Assembly (NCBI RefSeq): GCF_900108855.1
Contig: NZ_FNXY01000002.1
Span: forward strand, 734,967-798,966
From: Dyadobacter koreensis
GTDB lineage: Bacteria; Bacteroidota; Bacteroidia; Cytophagales; Spirosomataceae
Reading direction: 5' to 3'
Length of the DNA stretch: 64,000 bases
This document shows, in pieces, positions 43,692 through 53,870 of the stretch. A program made the translations under genes and the position numbers. A model generated the notes under the pieces. It saw only the letters and a list, made by a program, of their open reading frames with translations, did no database searches and had not been told where the DNA came from. The stretch's first letter is position 1. Each line of letters opens with the position of its first letter.

Positions 43692-44927
43692 CTACATTTC
43701 GCTAACCCACTGCATCATAAGTGCAGAAAGATATCCTCCGTACGTGCCTATAGCGTATCCTAAAATCGCTAATAAAATGCCGACAGACGCCAGCGAAGGA
43801 TGAAAAGCGGCTGCGACGACGGAGGCTGAAGCAGAACCGCCAACATTGGCCTGACTGGAAACGGCCAGAAAGAAATAAGGGATTTTCAATAGTCGTGCTA
43901 CCAGAATAATTAATCCTGCGTGAACCATCATCCAGATCAGCCCAATCGCAAAAAGTCCGGGGTTATCGGCAACTGATCCTAAATCCATCTGCATGCCTAT
44001 GGTTGCAACCAAAATGTAAAGAAACACACTTCCCAATTTTGAGGCTCCAACATTTTCCAGTTTTCGTAAAGGTGTAAAAGACAGAATGATTCCAATGAGT
44101 GTGACCAATCCGGTTATCCAGAAGAAGCTGGAAGTGAGACTGTATTTTTCCAGTGATGGATAATTTGTGCTCAGATAAGGTGTAATTATTTCTGCCAGAA
44201 AATGAGCAATTCCAGTAGCACCCAGGCCAACGGCGCCGAGATATATAAAATCTTTCGTAGCCGGAATTTTCTGATTATTTTGCTGATATACTTCGAGATG
44301 ATTTTTAATTTCATCAATTCCACTGCTATCTGCTTTCAGAAATCGATCTATTTTTGTCGTGAATCCTGCACCATATATTAAAACGGCCATCCATAATTCT
44401 GCCGTAATCACATCGACAGCAACGATTTGTGAAAACAAACGGTCGCTTGGTTTGAAAACTTCCCGCAAGGCTGTTTGGTTTGCGCCTCCGCCAATCCAGC
44501 TTCCGGCAATGGTTGCCAATCCTCGCCAGATCGCATCAGCACCTTCGCCGGCAACCGTTTCAGGACTTATTTTTCCAACAATAAAAAGAGCTACGGGACC
44601 ACCGATGATGATTCCGAAGGATCCGACCAACATCATAATAATGGCTGGCGGACCAAGTTTTGCCAGTGCTTTCCAATCCATTCCAAGGGTGAAAAGGACA
44701 AGACAGGCAGGTAATAAATACCTGGAAACAACAGGATATAGCTGTGATCCGGCTCCGTTAATTACACCGAAAGAGTTAAGTAAACCAGGGATGAAATAGC
44801 AAAGCAATAAAGGAGGGAAAATTCCATAGAATCGTTGCCAGCCCTTTTGAGAAAGAGAAGCTGTGTAAAATACCATTGCAAGTATCACCATTAGTAATCC
44901 TAAAACGGTCGCATCATTTTGCAGCAT
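43692..44927 (-). CDS. DUF819 family membrane protein
   Basis: The start at 44927 (MLQNDATVLGLLMVILAMVF) gives 411 residues and places the first membrane helix at the N-terminus. About eleven membrane segments are present, with conserved stretches WIGGGANQTALREVFKP and SSQANVGGSASASVVAAAF. The fold is like sodium/solute symporters, and the family is also known as YjcL-like; its substrate is unknown. It precedes lepA closely. Confidence 0.85.
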   Translation of the reverse strand: MLQNDATVLGLLMVILAMVFYTASLSQKGWQRFYGIFPPLLLCYFIPGLLNSFGVINGAGSQLYPVVSRYLLPACLVLFTLGMDWKALAKLGPPAIIMMLVGSFGIIIGGPVALFIVGKISPETVAGEGADAIWRGLATIAGSWIGGGANQTALREVFKPSDRLFSQIVAVDVITAELWMAVLIYGAGFTTKIDRFLKADSSGIDEIKNHLEVYQQNNQKIPATKDFIYLGAVGLGATGIAHFLAEIITPYLSTNYPSLEKYSLTSSFFWITGLVTLIGIILSFTPLRKLENVGASKLGSVFLYILVATIGMQMDLGSVADNPGLFAIGLIWMMVHAGLIILVARLLKIPYFFLAVSSQANVGGSASASVVAAAFHPSLASVGILLAILGYAIGTYGGYLSALMMQWVSEM

Positions 44928-45151
44928 ATTTTTATTTTTCAGGGTCAGGAAAGCGATTGAATTTCCCAAATATATCAATTTCAATTCCGTGTAGACAAAA
45001 TATTACATACAGATATTAGACATGAGGATTTTGAAGGAACAATCAAATTCACAATTTGGATATATTGTCATTATCTATAAATATTCAGAGTAAATCCAGT
45101 GGTTTAATGGGTTTTACAGTAAATAAAATTATAAACCCGGGTAAAGATTCG

Positions 45152-47641
45152 ATGACTAAACCATTACAAACAATTGCGGGCTCGGCAGAGAGGAGTTTTT
45201 ATTTATATTCAGATCATTTATCACGGCGGATAAACCATATATCTGGTTTAGTAATTCTATTATTTTTTTTAACTCCGTTTTATTTAATTGCTCAAACGGG
45301 CGAAAAATTTTCTGTCAAAGGAAAAATAATGGACAATCAGAATAATTCGGCGTTGGCATATGCAAGTATCCGCTTGTTTAAAGTTTCTGACAGCACGTTT
45401 GTGACAGGCGCCATCACCGATGAAACCGGATCTTTTATTGTGGAAATTGGCGCAGGAAAATACTACGGATTATCTGAGTTCATTGGCTACAATGCGCGAA
45501 AAACTTCTGGTATCAATGTCAATAATTTGCCGCTGGATATTGGTGTGATTAAATTAACAGCTTCCGCAAAAACTTTGGATGAGGTAGTAGTACAGGGTGA
45601 GAAAAGCACAATGGAACTGGCGTTGGATAAAAAAGTTTTTAACGTCGGAAAGGATTTAGCCAATGCAGGCGGAACAGGTGTTGATATTTTAACAAATATC
45701 CCTTCGGTGGCGGTGGATGTAGAGGGAAATGTAAGTTTGAGAGGAAGCAATAACGTCCGTATACTTATAGACGGTAAACCATCCGGACTGGTAAGCTTGA
45801 AGGGCGGAAGCGGTTTGCAGCAGTTACAAGGCAGTATGATCGAGCGTGTTGAGATTATTACAAATCCATCTGCACGTTATGAAGCGGAAGGTATGGGGGG
45901 AATTATTAATATTGTTTTGAAGAAAGAGAGGAAAGAGGGCTTTAATGGATCTTTCGATGTAATAACCGGAAATCCGACCAACTTTGGTGCTGCCGCAAAC
46001 GTAAATTACCGCAAGAAAAACCTTAATTTCTTTGTTAACTACACAGTTTCTTATCGAAATACACCAGGAAGAAACTCACAGAACCAGCAGCTTTTCCGGA
46101 ATGATTCCACTTTTATCACATTGAAAGATATGGAAAGCCATCTGAAGGGCCAGAACAATAGTGCGCGTGCGGGAATTGACTATTATTTCAACGATAAAAA
46201 TGTTCTGACAGGATCTTATACTTATCGGTTGAGTAAAGGAAAACGCTTTTCCGAAATCAATTACCGTGACTATTTATCCAATTTAAGTAATCTGACAAGC
46301 ACCACTTACCGGACTCAAGACGAAACTGAAACTGAGCCTAACTCAGAGTATGCCATCAATTATAAAAAAACTTTTAAGAAAAAGGGGCAGGAGTTGACGG
46401 CTGATGTACGGTACCTTGACAACTGGGAAGATTCGGATCAGTATTACAGAGAAAAATCTTTTAAGCCTGACGGAGGAGCTTCGGACGTCCCGCCAACTTT
46501 GCAGCGTGCTGTTAATTATGAAACGGAAAAACAATGGTTGTTCCAAGTCGATTATGTGCATCCTTTCGGGAAAAACGGAAAACTGGAAGCAGGCGCAAGA
46601 AGCAGTTCACGCGATATGACCAATGATTACACTGTGACGCAGGAAAATAACGACGGCAGTTTCAGCCCGATTCCAGGCCTTACGAACGACTTTTTATACG
46701 AAGAAAATATTAATGCGGCTTATGGGATCATGGGGAATAAAACAAATAAATTCTCGTATCAAATTGGCTTAAGAGCGGAATGGACTGGGGTGACAACAAC
46801 TTTAAAGCAGACAAATGAAGTAAACGACCGAAAATACGCTAATTTGTTTCCAAGTCTTCATGTAACTTACGATTTACCAAAACAGAATGCATTGCAGTTG
46901 AGTTTTAGCCGGCGTGTCCGTCGTCCGCAGTATAATGATCTGAGTCCGTTTATGACCTATAGTGACAACCGGAATTATTTCAGTGGAAACCCTGATCTGA
47001 ATCCTGAGTTTACGAATGCATTTGAAATCGGGCATATCAAATATGTGGAAAAAGGCTCCATCAGTTCATCGCTATATTACCGGCATACCAATGGTAAAAT
47101 TATTAGTATCCGGCGGGTTGAAGAGAACGGGAATTCTTACACACGTCCGGAAAATCTTGGTACTGAAAATTCTTACGGAGCCGAATTTACAAGTTCATAC
47201 TCTTTCTACCAATGGTGGAAAATGGATGGAAGTGTCAATTTTTTCCGTGCGATCACGAATGGAACAGGGCTTGACGAAACTTTTAAAAGTGATACGTATA
47301 GCTGGTTCGTGCGTGCAACTTCACGTTTTACCTTGTGGAAAAACACTGATCTGCAATTCCGTGGAAACTATGAAGCACCACAGCAGACGCCTCAGGGAAG
47401 AAGAAAATCTCTGGCGACACTGGATATCGCGGCAAGTCGCGACGTGTTGAAAAATAACGGCACATTGACGCTAAGTATAACCGATGTTTTCAATTCCCGT
47501 AAGTACAGGTCAATTTTGGAAGGAACAAATTTTTATACCACTACCAGCGCACAAGGCAGATTAAGACAAATAAATTTAACGCTGAATTACCGTTTACATC
47601 AGGCGAAGAAGAAAAAAGAACTGGGAGAAGGTGAATTTTAA
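45152..47641 (+). CDS. Outer-membrane beta-barrel receptor, TonB-dependent type
   Basis: The start is uncertain; the Met at 45152 puts the signal helix (LVILLFFLTPFYLIAQ) about 35 residues in, while 45056 would add more. Domains in order are a carboxypeptidase-regulatory-like fold (FSVKGKIMDNQNNSALAYAS), a plug (LDEVVVQGEKSTME, then NVRILIDGKPSG), and a long barrel with many alternating strands ending LRQINLTLNYRLHQ. It belongs to the outer-membrane beta-barrel family common in Cytophagales, without a SusD partner. No TonB-box is clear. The substrate is unknown. Confidence 0.85.
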   Translation: MTKPLQTIAGSAERSFYLYSDHLSRRINHISGLVILLFFLTPFYLIAQTGEKFSVKGKIMDNQNNSALAYASIRLFKVSDSTFVTGAITDETGSFIVEIGAGKYYGLSEFIGYNARKTSGINVNNLPLDIGVIKLTASAKTLDEVVVQGEKSTMELALDKKVFNVGKDLANAGGTGVDILTNIPSVAVDVEGNVSLRGSNNVRILIDGKPSGLVSLKGGSGLQQLQGSMIERVEIITNPSARYEAEGMGGIINIVLKKERKEGFNGSFDVITGNPTNFGAAANVNYRKKNLNFFVNYTVSYRNTPGRNSQNQQLFRNDSTFITLKDMESHLKGQNNSARAGIDYYFNDKNVLTGSYTYRLSKGKRFSEINYRDYLSNLSNLTSTTYRTQDETETEPNSEYAINYKKTFKKKGQELTADVRYLDNWEDSDQYYREKSFKPDGGASDVPPTLQRAVNYETEKQWLFQVDYVHPFGKNGKLEAGARSSSRDMTNDYTVTQENNDGSFSPIPGLTNDFLYEENINAAYGIMGNKTNKFSYQIGLRAEWTGVTTTLKQTNEVNDRKYANLFPSLHVTYDLPKQNALQLSFSRRVRRPQYNDLSPFMTYSDNRNYFSGNPDLNPEFTNAFEIGHIKYVEKGSISSSLYYRHTNGKIISIRRVEENGNSYTRPENLGTENSYGAEFTSSYSFYQWWKMDGSVNFFRAITNGTGLDETFKSDTYSWFVRATSRFTLWKNTDLQFRGNYEAPQQTPQGRRKSLATLDIAASRDVLKNNGTLTLSITDVFNSRKYRSILEGTNFYTTTSAQGRLRQINLTLNYRLHQAKKKKELGEGEF

Positions 47642-47843
47642 TTCGCTGATTTTCAGGCACAAATCAGGGGGGTTTAAAATATAACTGTGTTAACAAACGT
47701 TAATACTTGTTTAACGATCAGTATTGATTTATAAAAGATGCAACTTTACAGGCTTTTTATTGTTGTTTCCAAATGATCGTTAGTAAATTGTCAACCGAAT
47801 GATGGCAAAGCAACGTTACAACCAATAACTGAACCGCCTTTTT

Positions 47844-48293
47844 ATGAGTGATAATTCAAGAAAATACATCTTCCTGGCCGATGACGATGAGGATGATTGC
47901 ATGTTATTTGAGGACGCGTTAAGAGAGGTGAATGCATCAACCGAACTTGCCACGGCAAATGATGGCGTGGAGTTGATGAACCTGCTTGGCAAAACTGTTC
48001 CGCCACCACCGGATGTAATCTTTCTCGATCTTAATATGCCTAAGAAAAATGGATTCGAATGTCTTGCAGAAATCAGAAATTCACAGCAGTACAAAAATAT
48101 TCCGGTAGTAATTTTCTCGACAACAGGTGAGGAAGAGGCTATTAATAAGTTATACGAACAAGGCGCCAATTATTTTGTCAGAAAACCCGGTTCATTTCCC
48201 AAATTAAAATCTGCCATTCAGCGTATTCTGGCGATTGATTGGGGAAAAGGCGGCGTGAATACTTATAAAGAGAATTTTTATTTTCAATATTAG
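47844..48293 (+). CDS. Single-domain response regulator
   Basis: The 149-residue protein is a receiver domain: acidic cluster LADDDEDDCMLFEDAL (about residues 10-25), phospho-acceptor Asp in FLDLNMPKKNGFECL, a Thr switch in FSTTGEEEA, and a Lys in FVRKPGSF. There is no output domain. It lies 67 bases upstream of a large PAS histidine kinase, in the arrangement of Rcp1-type regulator/kinase pairs of Bacteroidota. Confidence 0.9.
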   Translation: MSDNSRKYIFLADDDEDDCMLFEDALREVNASTELATANDGVELMNLLGKTVPPPPDVIFLDLNMPKKNGFECLAEIRNSQQYKNIPVVIFSTTGEEEAINKLYEQGANYFVRKPGSFPKLKSAIQRILAIDWGKGGVNTYKENFYFQY

Positions 48294-48360
48294 ATATCCC
48301 TATTGTCCGCTGCCGATAGGTTATCAGACTTATTTATCAGCCGGAAAATAGGATAAAAGT

Positions 48361-51300
48361 ATGGATTTACTCGAACTGGATTTTGAGCGAGCCAAGGCGA
48401 AGCATCTTTTATTTAAAACCAACCTACGTTCTTACTTGTATGGTCTGCCGGTAGACGAAACCGAGCTTACAAATCATAAAGATTGCGCGGTCGGGAAATG
48501 GGTGTACAATTTTGCGCTGGCAAAATACGGACACATTTCCGAAATGCATGATCTGGAAAAGGTTCATCAGAAACTTCACATTTATGCTCTTGAGCTAGTC
48601 GGTTTATACAAAAATGGAGACGTAGAAAAAGCCCGGGATGGCCTGGCCACGATCGAACTTATCGCCAGCAATCTGACAACACTCTTGTCTGTTATTCAAT
48701 TGAAGGTTAAATCAGAAAACCGGAACGGTGAGGAAGACGAAATTTCCCGCCAGCTCATTATTAATTACAACGAACTTCTTCAATTACAGGAATCACTTCT
48801 CGCGCTGGACGAGCGTGTAAAAGCAGAAATTGATAAAGCCTATTCAACGAAAAAACAGCTTGACGAAGGCGAAAAGAAATTCCGGAATACGATGATGCAG
48901 GCGCCGGTCGGCATTACCATTCTTCGGGGCTCTGATTTGATTGTCGAGATGGCTAATGACACTTATCTGCAGATTGTCGACAGAATTGAAGAGGAGTTTG
49001 TGGGTCGGTCGTTGTTTGAATCTCTGCCCGAGGTCAAGGAAGCGGTTAACCCGATTTTACAAAACATCCTCAAAACTGGCATTCCTTATTATGGAAATGA
49101 ATTTGAGGTAACACTGATACGCGCAGGGATAGCTGAACAATGTTTTTTCAATTTTGTTTACCAACCTTTGCTTGAAGCTGACCAGTCGATCAGCGGCATT
49201 ATTACAGTGGCGACCGAAGTCACCCAGCAAGTGCGGGCAAAACATGCGTTGCAGAGAAGTGAAAACCAATTCCGGAATCTGGTTATTCAGTCTCCGTTTG
49301 CCAAGGCAGTTTTCAAAGGCGAGGATATGGTGATAACAATCGCCAACGAAACGATGCTGCGCGATTTATGGAAGCGCGAAATCGAGGAGGTTCAAGGGAA
49401 AAAACTTCTTGACGTCTTTCCTGAGTTGACCGGACAGAAGTTTCCTGAAATTCTTGCCGGCGTTTATAAAAATGGAATAACGCACAGGGAAAACGAGGCT
49501 ATGGCCTATGTAGAGAGTCGCGAAGGGGTCAAGAAATATTATCTTGATTTTCAATATTCACCGATGTTTGATCTGGATGGTTCAGTGTCGGGTGTGCTTG
49601 TGTCTGTCAATGACGTGACGGAAAAAGTGGAGGCGCGACAGATGGTCAGCGATTCGGTGGAGCGTTTGAGCCTTGCCACAGAGGGGACGCAACTGGCTAC
49701 CTGGGATTTGAATTTACAAACCCGTTCCATTGTTTACACGCCTAGACTTAGCCAGATATTTGGTCAGGATGAGGGTAAAGTCTTGACACACTGGGATCTT
49801 CGTGATCAGATTCATCCCGACGATCGTGTCTCCATTGTTGAAAAAGCCTTCGAAGTGGCACTCCAAACAGGCATTTATTACTATGAAGCACGGATTATTC
49901 ATCCGGATGATTCCGTACACTGGATCAGAACACAAGGCAAAATTATTTTTGATGAAAATCATAAACCTGCGCGGATGCTTGGGACGATGATGGATATCAC
50001 TTCTCAAAAGCGTGCCGAAATTATTATCGAAGAAAGTGAAAAACGATATCGCGATCTTATCCAGACATTACCGGTTGCTGTTTACACCGTCGATGAAAAT
50101 GGTTATGTGAATTTATTTAATAAGGCAGCGGTGAAATTGTGGGGAAGAGAGCCTGAATTGGGTAAAGAGTTGTGGTGCGGATCTTATGAAATGTATACGC
50201 TCGATGGTCAATTTTTGCCGCATGCGGAGTGCCCAATGGCAACCGCGCTGAAAGAAAAGAATGCTTTCACTGTGGAAGCCTATATAAAGCGGCCTGACGG
50301 AACGCTTAGAAATATCATTGCAAATCCGCAGCCTATTTACGATAGCAATGAAAATGTCACGGGCGCTATGAATGTAGTTGTTGATATTACGGATCGTAAA
50401 GAAGCAGAGTTTGCGTTGAAAACAAGTGAAACAAAATTCAGGACTTTGGCCGATTTTATGCCGCAGTTTATATGGACCGCTGATGCAGAGGGAAATCTGA
50501 ATTACTTTAGTCAATCGGTTTTTAAATATTCAGGATTGCCATTTGCAGAAATCCAACAGAATGGATGGCTGGTTATTGTTCATCCTGACGATCGGGATGA
50601 AAATATCAAGGCCTGGAATGAGGCGGTGAAAAACGGTTTTGATTTCGCTTGCGAACACCGTTTCCGTCGCTATGATGGCGAATATCGCTGGCAGCTTAGC
50701 CGCGCAATTCCGCAACGTGACGCGGACGGAATTATCCAGATGTGGGTCGGGACGAGCACGGATATTCACGACAGTAAATTGTTTATCGACGAATTGGAAT
50801 TAAAAGTTCAGCAGCGGACGCGGGAGCTGACAGTCATCAATGACGAATTAATACGGACGAATATCGAATTGGGCCAGTTCGCTTATGTGGCAAGTCACGA
50901 TTTGCAGGAGCCTTTACGGAAAATTCAGACTTTCGCCACCCGCATTATGGAAACCGAGCACAGCAATTTGTCGGACCGGGGGAAGGATTATTTTAAAAGA
51001 ATGCAGTCGTCCTCGACGCGGATGCAGCAGCTGATTGTGGATCTTCTCGCTTTTTCGAGGGCTAATGCCATTGAAAAGAATTTTGAAGAAACAGACCTGA
51101 ATATATTACTTCAAAATGTGAAAGAACAGTTGCAGGAGAGCATTCAGCAAAGAGGGGCGATAATCCGGTGCACTCCCTTGCCAACGCTGAATGTCATTGT
51201 ATACCAGTTCGAACAGCTTTTCACAAATCTGATTGCCAATGCCTTGAAATTTGTAAAAAATGAGACGATACCTTCTCTGAACATATCGGCGGGAATTATT

Positions 51301-51570
51301 TCTGGCAAAAATGCGGGTATTTCAGAACTTGACCCGCTGAAAAATTATCATTTTATTTCCTTTGCCGACAATGGAATAGGTTTCGATCCTCAGTTTAAAG
51401 ATCGGATTTTTCAGGTTTTTCAACGGCTCCACAACAAAACTTCTTTTGAAGGAACAGGTATAGGCCTTGCAATTTGTAAGAAAATTGTTGACAATCATCA
51501 GGGGGCTATTACGGCTATCGGCAAACCGGGCCTAGGCGCAGAATTTATCGTTTATTTACCTGTTGCCTGA
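48361..51570 (+). CDS. CZB-PAS sensor histidine kinase
   Basis: This 1069-residue soluble kinase opens with a chemoreceptor zinc-binding (CZB) domain: His15, then NHKDCAVGKWVYNF with Cys42, then VHQKLHIY. These are the usual 3-His/1-Cys zinc ligands. Five PAS domains follow (starting near residues 172, 302, 427, 560 and 687; the third and fifth are of the PAC type with HPDD). The kinase core has the phospho-His in FAYVASHDLQEPLRKIQTFA and ATPase motifs in GTGIGLAICKKIVDNHQG. CZB domains sense zinc or oxidants. There are no membrane helices. Confidence 0.9.
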   Translation: MDLLELDFERAKAKHLLFKTNLRSYLYGLPVDETELTNHKDCAVGKWVYNFALAKYGHISEMHDLEKVHQKLHIYALELVGLYKNGDVEKARDGLATIELIASNLTTLLSVIQLKVKSENRNGEEDEISRQLIINYNELLQLQESLLALDERVKAEIDKAYSTKKQLDEGEKKFRNTMMQAPVGITILRGSDLIVEMANDTYLQIVDRIEEEFVGRSLFESLPEVKEAVNPILQNILKTGIPYYGNEFEVTLIRAGIAEQCFFNFVYQPLLEADQSISGIITVATEVTQQVRAKHALQRSENQFRNLVIQSPFAKAVFKGEDMVITIANETMLRDLWKREIEEVQGKKLLDVFPELTGQKFPEILAGVYKNGITHRENEAMAYVESREGVKKYYLDFQYSPMFDLDGSVSGVLVSVNDVTEKVEARQMVSDSVERLSLATEGTQLATWDLNLQTRSIVYTPRLSQIFGQDEGKVLTHWDLRDQIHPDDRVSIVEKAFEVALQTGIYYYEARIIHPDDSVHWIRTQGKIIFDENHKPARMLGTMMDITSQKRAEIIIEESEKRYRDLIQTLPVAVYTVDENGYVNLFNKAAVKLWGREPELGKELWCGSYEMYTLDGQFLPHAECPMATALKEKNAFTVEAYIKRPDGTLRNIIANPQPIYDSNENVTGAMNVVVDITDRKEAEFALKTSETKFRTLADFMPQFIWTADAEGNLNYFSQSVFKYSGLPFAEIQQNGWLVIVHPDDRDENIKAWNEAVKNGFDFACEHRFRRYDGEYRWQLSRAIPQRDADGIIQMWVGTSTDIHDSKLFIDELELKVQQRTRELTVINDELIRTNIELGQFAYVASHDLQEPLRKIQTFATRIMETEHSNLSDRGKDYFKRMQSSSTRMQQLIVDLLAFSRANAIEKNFEETDLNILLQNVKEQLQESIQQRGAIIRCTPLPTLNVIVYQFEQLFTNLIANALKFVKNETIPSLNISAGIISGKNAGISELDPLKNYHFISFADNGIGFDPQFKDRIFQVFQRLHNKTSFEGTGIGLAICKKIVDNHQGAITAIGKPGLGAEFIVYLPVA

Positions 51571-51588
51571 TTTGTTAATGACTTTTAT

Positions 51589-53733
51589 TTATTTGTCCAT
51601 CACAATTCCATCAAATGCTTCCAGTTTCTCTAATTTAAATTCAAGGTACCCGGCTTTCCATGTAAATGGAATTGCTCTCCCACTTGTCATCGAAAATACC
51701 TTTGACGGTTTAAAATCAGATTTTACTTTAAATTTTATCCGGGAAACGGGAAGCGGAGGGAAATAAGTATTTCCACTAAATCCGGTCAGGTTGATTAAAT
51801 GCAGGATCATGCCGTTTGCATCAGCGGCCGACTTTATTTCAGGTAGGTTTTTCTTATACTTTTGAAGGATAACTTCAATCCGGGCTGGCGCATCCGTCTG
51901 AATAATTTCAGTTGCTTCAGGATAAATATAGTCTATCACATCCAGTAAAATATTTTTATGTTCCTCATATCCATGCATGTAATAAAGTCGTCCAATATTG
52001 ACCGGAAGCAAAGCAGCTTTACTTTTTGCATGACTTTTTAAACCCATAGCAAAACTTCCCGTCGGATCGTGTCCACCTATAATCTCCGGAGGTCCCGGTC
52101 TTCCTTTAGAAAGAATGGGCAGAAAAGTCTGGTCAGCAGCTTTGAAATCATAAAGCCCGAGATTAAATTTCCAGAAAAGCATTTTCTGCTTGTCAAATCG
52201 TTTGAATACAGATTTGTTATCCGGCTGCAAATAATTACCGCTGCCATCGTTATCGTTGTTCACAATTTTCGCTCCGAAAAGGTTGATAAGTGTTTCCGGC
52301 GAATCGAAAAACGCCTTATTGGTTGCGATCAGATTTGTACCATTTTCAGAAGCCTCCTTTAAAGTTTGCAAAGATGATTTGCTCAGATAGGTGATATCCG
52401 GAAGAATAAGCAATTTGTAATTTTTGACGGTTGACGAAAGATTACTGATCTGAGCATCTTCAATAATATCAAATGGAATATGCGCTTCCTTTAACATCAG
52501 CAAAATTCCTCGATATTCCTGCATCGTCGGACCACTTGGCCATGAACCCGGCGCGATCACTGCTATTTTGGCAACAGACTTATATTTCCCGAAATATTGT
52601 TCATGTTTTTTATGGTGTGCATAAACATTTTTAAAAACATCATAATTGCGTTCATCTTCGTAGCCGCGCAAATCGCCCATCATGCTCATGTCAAGGCCGG
52701 AACCGTTTGCAATATTTTCGTACAGACGGATACGGACCTCTTCCGGCTCAACTGCATTGTATCGGGATTGAAAAGAAATCTGCTGGATACTCGCATTGCT
52801 GATCACATGATTTGGATATGAACTTACGGCATTTCCCACGTTATCTGACGCCGTGTACGGCCAGTAAGGCAGAACCGTGCTGCTTTGTGATTCGTGACGG
52901 ATTATATCCACATACTTGTCCATATAAGTACAAATCGCAATCTTATCGCTCTTCGATTTAATCAACGTATGGAGACGATGGGACCAGTCTTCGATTGTGA
53001 ATTTTTTGAATTCCAGATATTTTTGAAATAACGGATCGGCTTTATTTTCTTCGGTTGGAAGCGACAAGCCTTTGCTATACTCTGCAAACCGCTTTTTATC
53101 ATATTCGTTTTGATCAATTCCGTGATATTTTCCTTCGTATGGATTATTGACCTGATAACCCGGCATGTTCAGAAATATCCCGTCGACAGGAAATTTATCA
53201 ATCACTTCTTCAATAATCTTGAAAGCTTTATCCTGAACATAGGGCGCATTGATGGAAACTACGTACATATCAGTGTTGATGATCCGTTCGCCTTTGGGAG
53301 AGACATAGCACCAGTCCGGGTGTGCTTTAAAAATGCTTTCCTGAACCCGGCTGAAATCAAACCGTACAATGACGCGAATGCCTTTTTCGTGACATTTTCT
53401 TACGATGTCACTGAGCATATTATTGTCTTTTAAGAAGGGATTGCGGTAGTGAAAGTCCAGCTCGGATGGATAAAAGGCCATGATACCACCAGCATTGATC
53501 AGAAGCGTATTGGCTGAAAAATCTTCCAGATCTTTCAGCAGAGAATCCGGATTCAGCGTTGCGGCTTCGTATGCCGGCAAATTGGTCTGGATAACTCTGA
53601 GATTATTCTGTTTCCACCAGGAAGTTGTATCCGTTTGCAGGATCGGTTTCGGCTGATTTGCCTTTTTTTGTGCAAAACACCATCCGCTTGAGAGCAGAAA
53701 GCAAATCAGGTAACGGAACGGAAAACTTCTCAT
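51589..53733 (-). CDS. Secreted glycoside-hydrolase-like protein (GHL6 type)
   Basis: The start at 53733 gives MRSFPFRYLICFLLSSGWCF, a signal peptide. The 714-residue protein has a TIM-barrel-like N-terminal half (NTLLINAGGIMAFYPSELDF, then CHEKGIRVIVRFDFSRVQ and FPVDGIFLNMPGYQ) and a class I glutaminase-like second domain (LLILPDITYLSK). A beta domain follows (FKLEKLEAFDGIVM). This matches hypothetical glycosyl hydrolase 6. It may act on plant or microbial glycans; catalytic acids cannot be assigned with certainty. It converges on the CZB kinase with an 18-base gap. Confidence 0.7.
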   Translation of the reverse strand: MRSFPFRYLICFLLSSGWCFAQKKANQPKPILQTDTTSWWKQNNLRVIQTNLPAYEAATLNPDSLLKDLEDFSANTLLINAGGIMAFYPSELDFHYRNPFLKDNNMLSDIVRKCHEKGIRVIVRFDFSRVQESIFKAHPDWCYVSPKGERIINTDMYVVSINAPYVQDKAFKIIEEVIDKFPVDGIFLNMPGYQVNNPYEGKYHGIDQNEYDKKRFAEYSKGLSLPTEENKADPLFQKYLEFKKFTIEDWSHRLHTLIKSKSDKIAICTYMDKYVDIIRHESQSSTVLPYWPYTASDNVGNAVSSYPNHVISNASIQQISFQSRYNAVEPEEVRIRLYENIANGSGLDMSMMGDLRGYEDERNYDVFKNVYAHHKKHEQYFGKYKSVAKIAVIAPGSWPSGPTMQEYRGILLMLKEAHIPFDIIEDAQISNLSSTVKNYKLLILPDITYLSKSSLQTLKEASENGTNLIATNKAFFDSPETLINLFGAKIVNNDNDGSGNYLQPDNKSVFKRFDKQKMLFWKFNLGLYDFKAADQTFLPILSKGRPGPPEIIGGHDPTGSFAMGLKSHAKSKAALLPVNIGRLYYMHGYEEHKNILLDVIDYIYPEATEIIQTDAPARIEVILQKYKKNLPEIKSAADANGMILHLINLTGFSGNTYFPPLPVSRIKFKVKSDFKPSKVFSMTSGRAIPFTWKAGYLEFKLEKLEAFDGIVMDK

Positions 53734-53870
53734 TGGCGCTTTATTAATTCTTTTATAACAAAAGGAAGGAATAAATGTAATAAAGACGCTTATTCTGAAA
53801 TATACTTGCTTAACGGCAGTTAACCGCAATGGACGCAATGGGTTTAAGCAATTGACGCAACGAATTCGAC

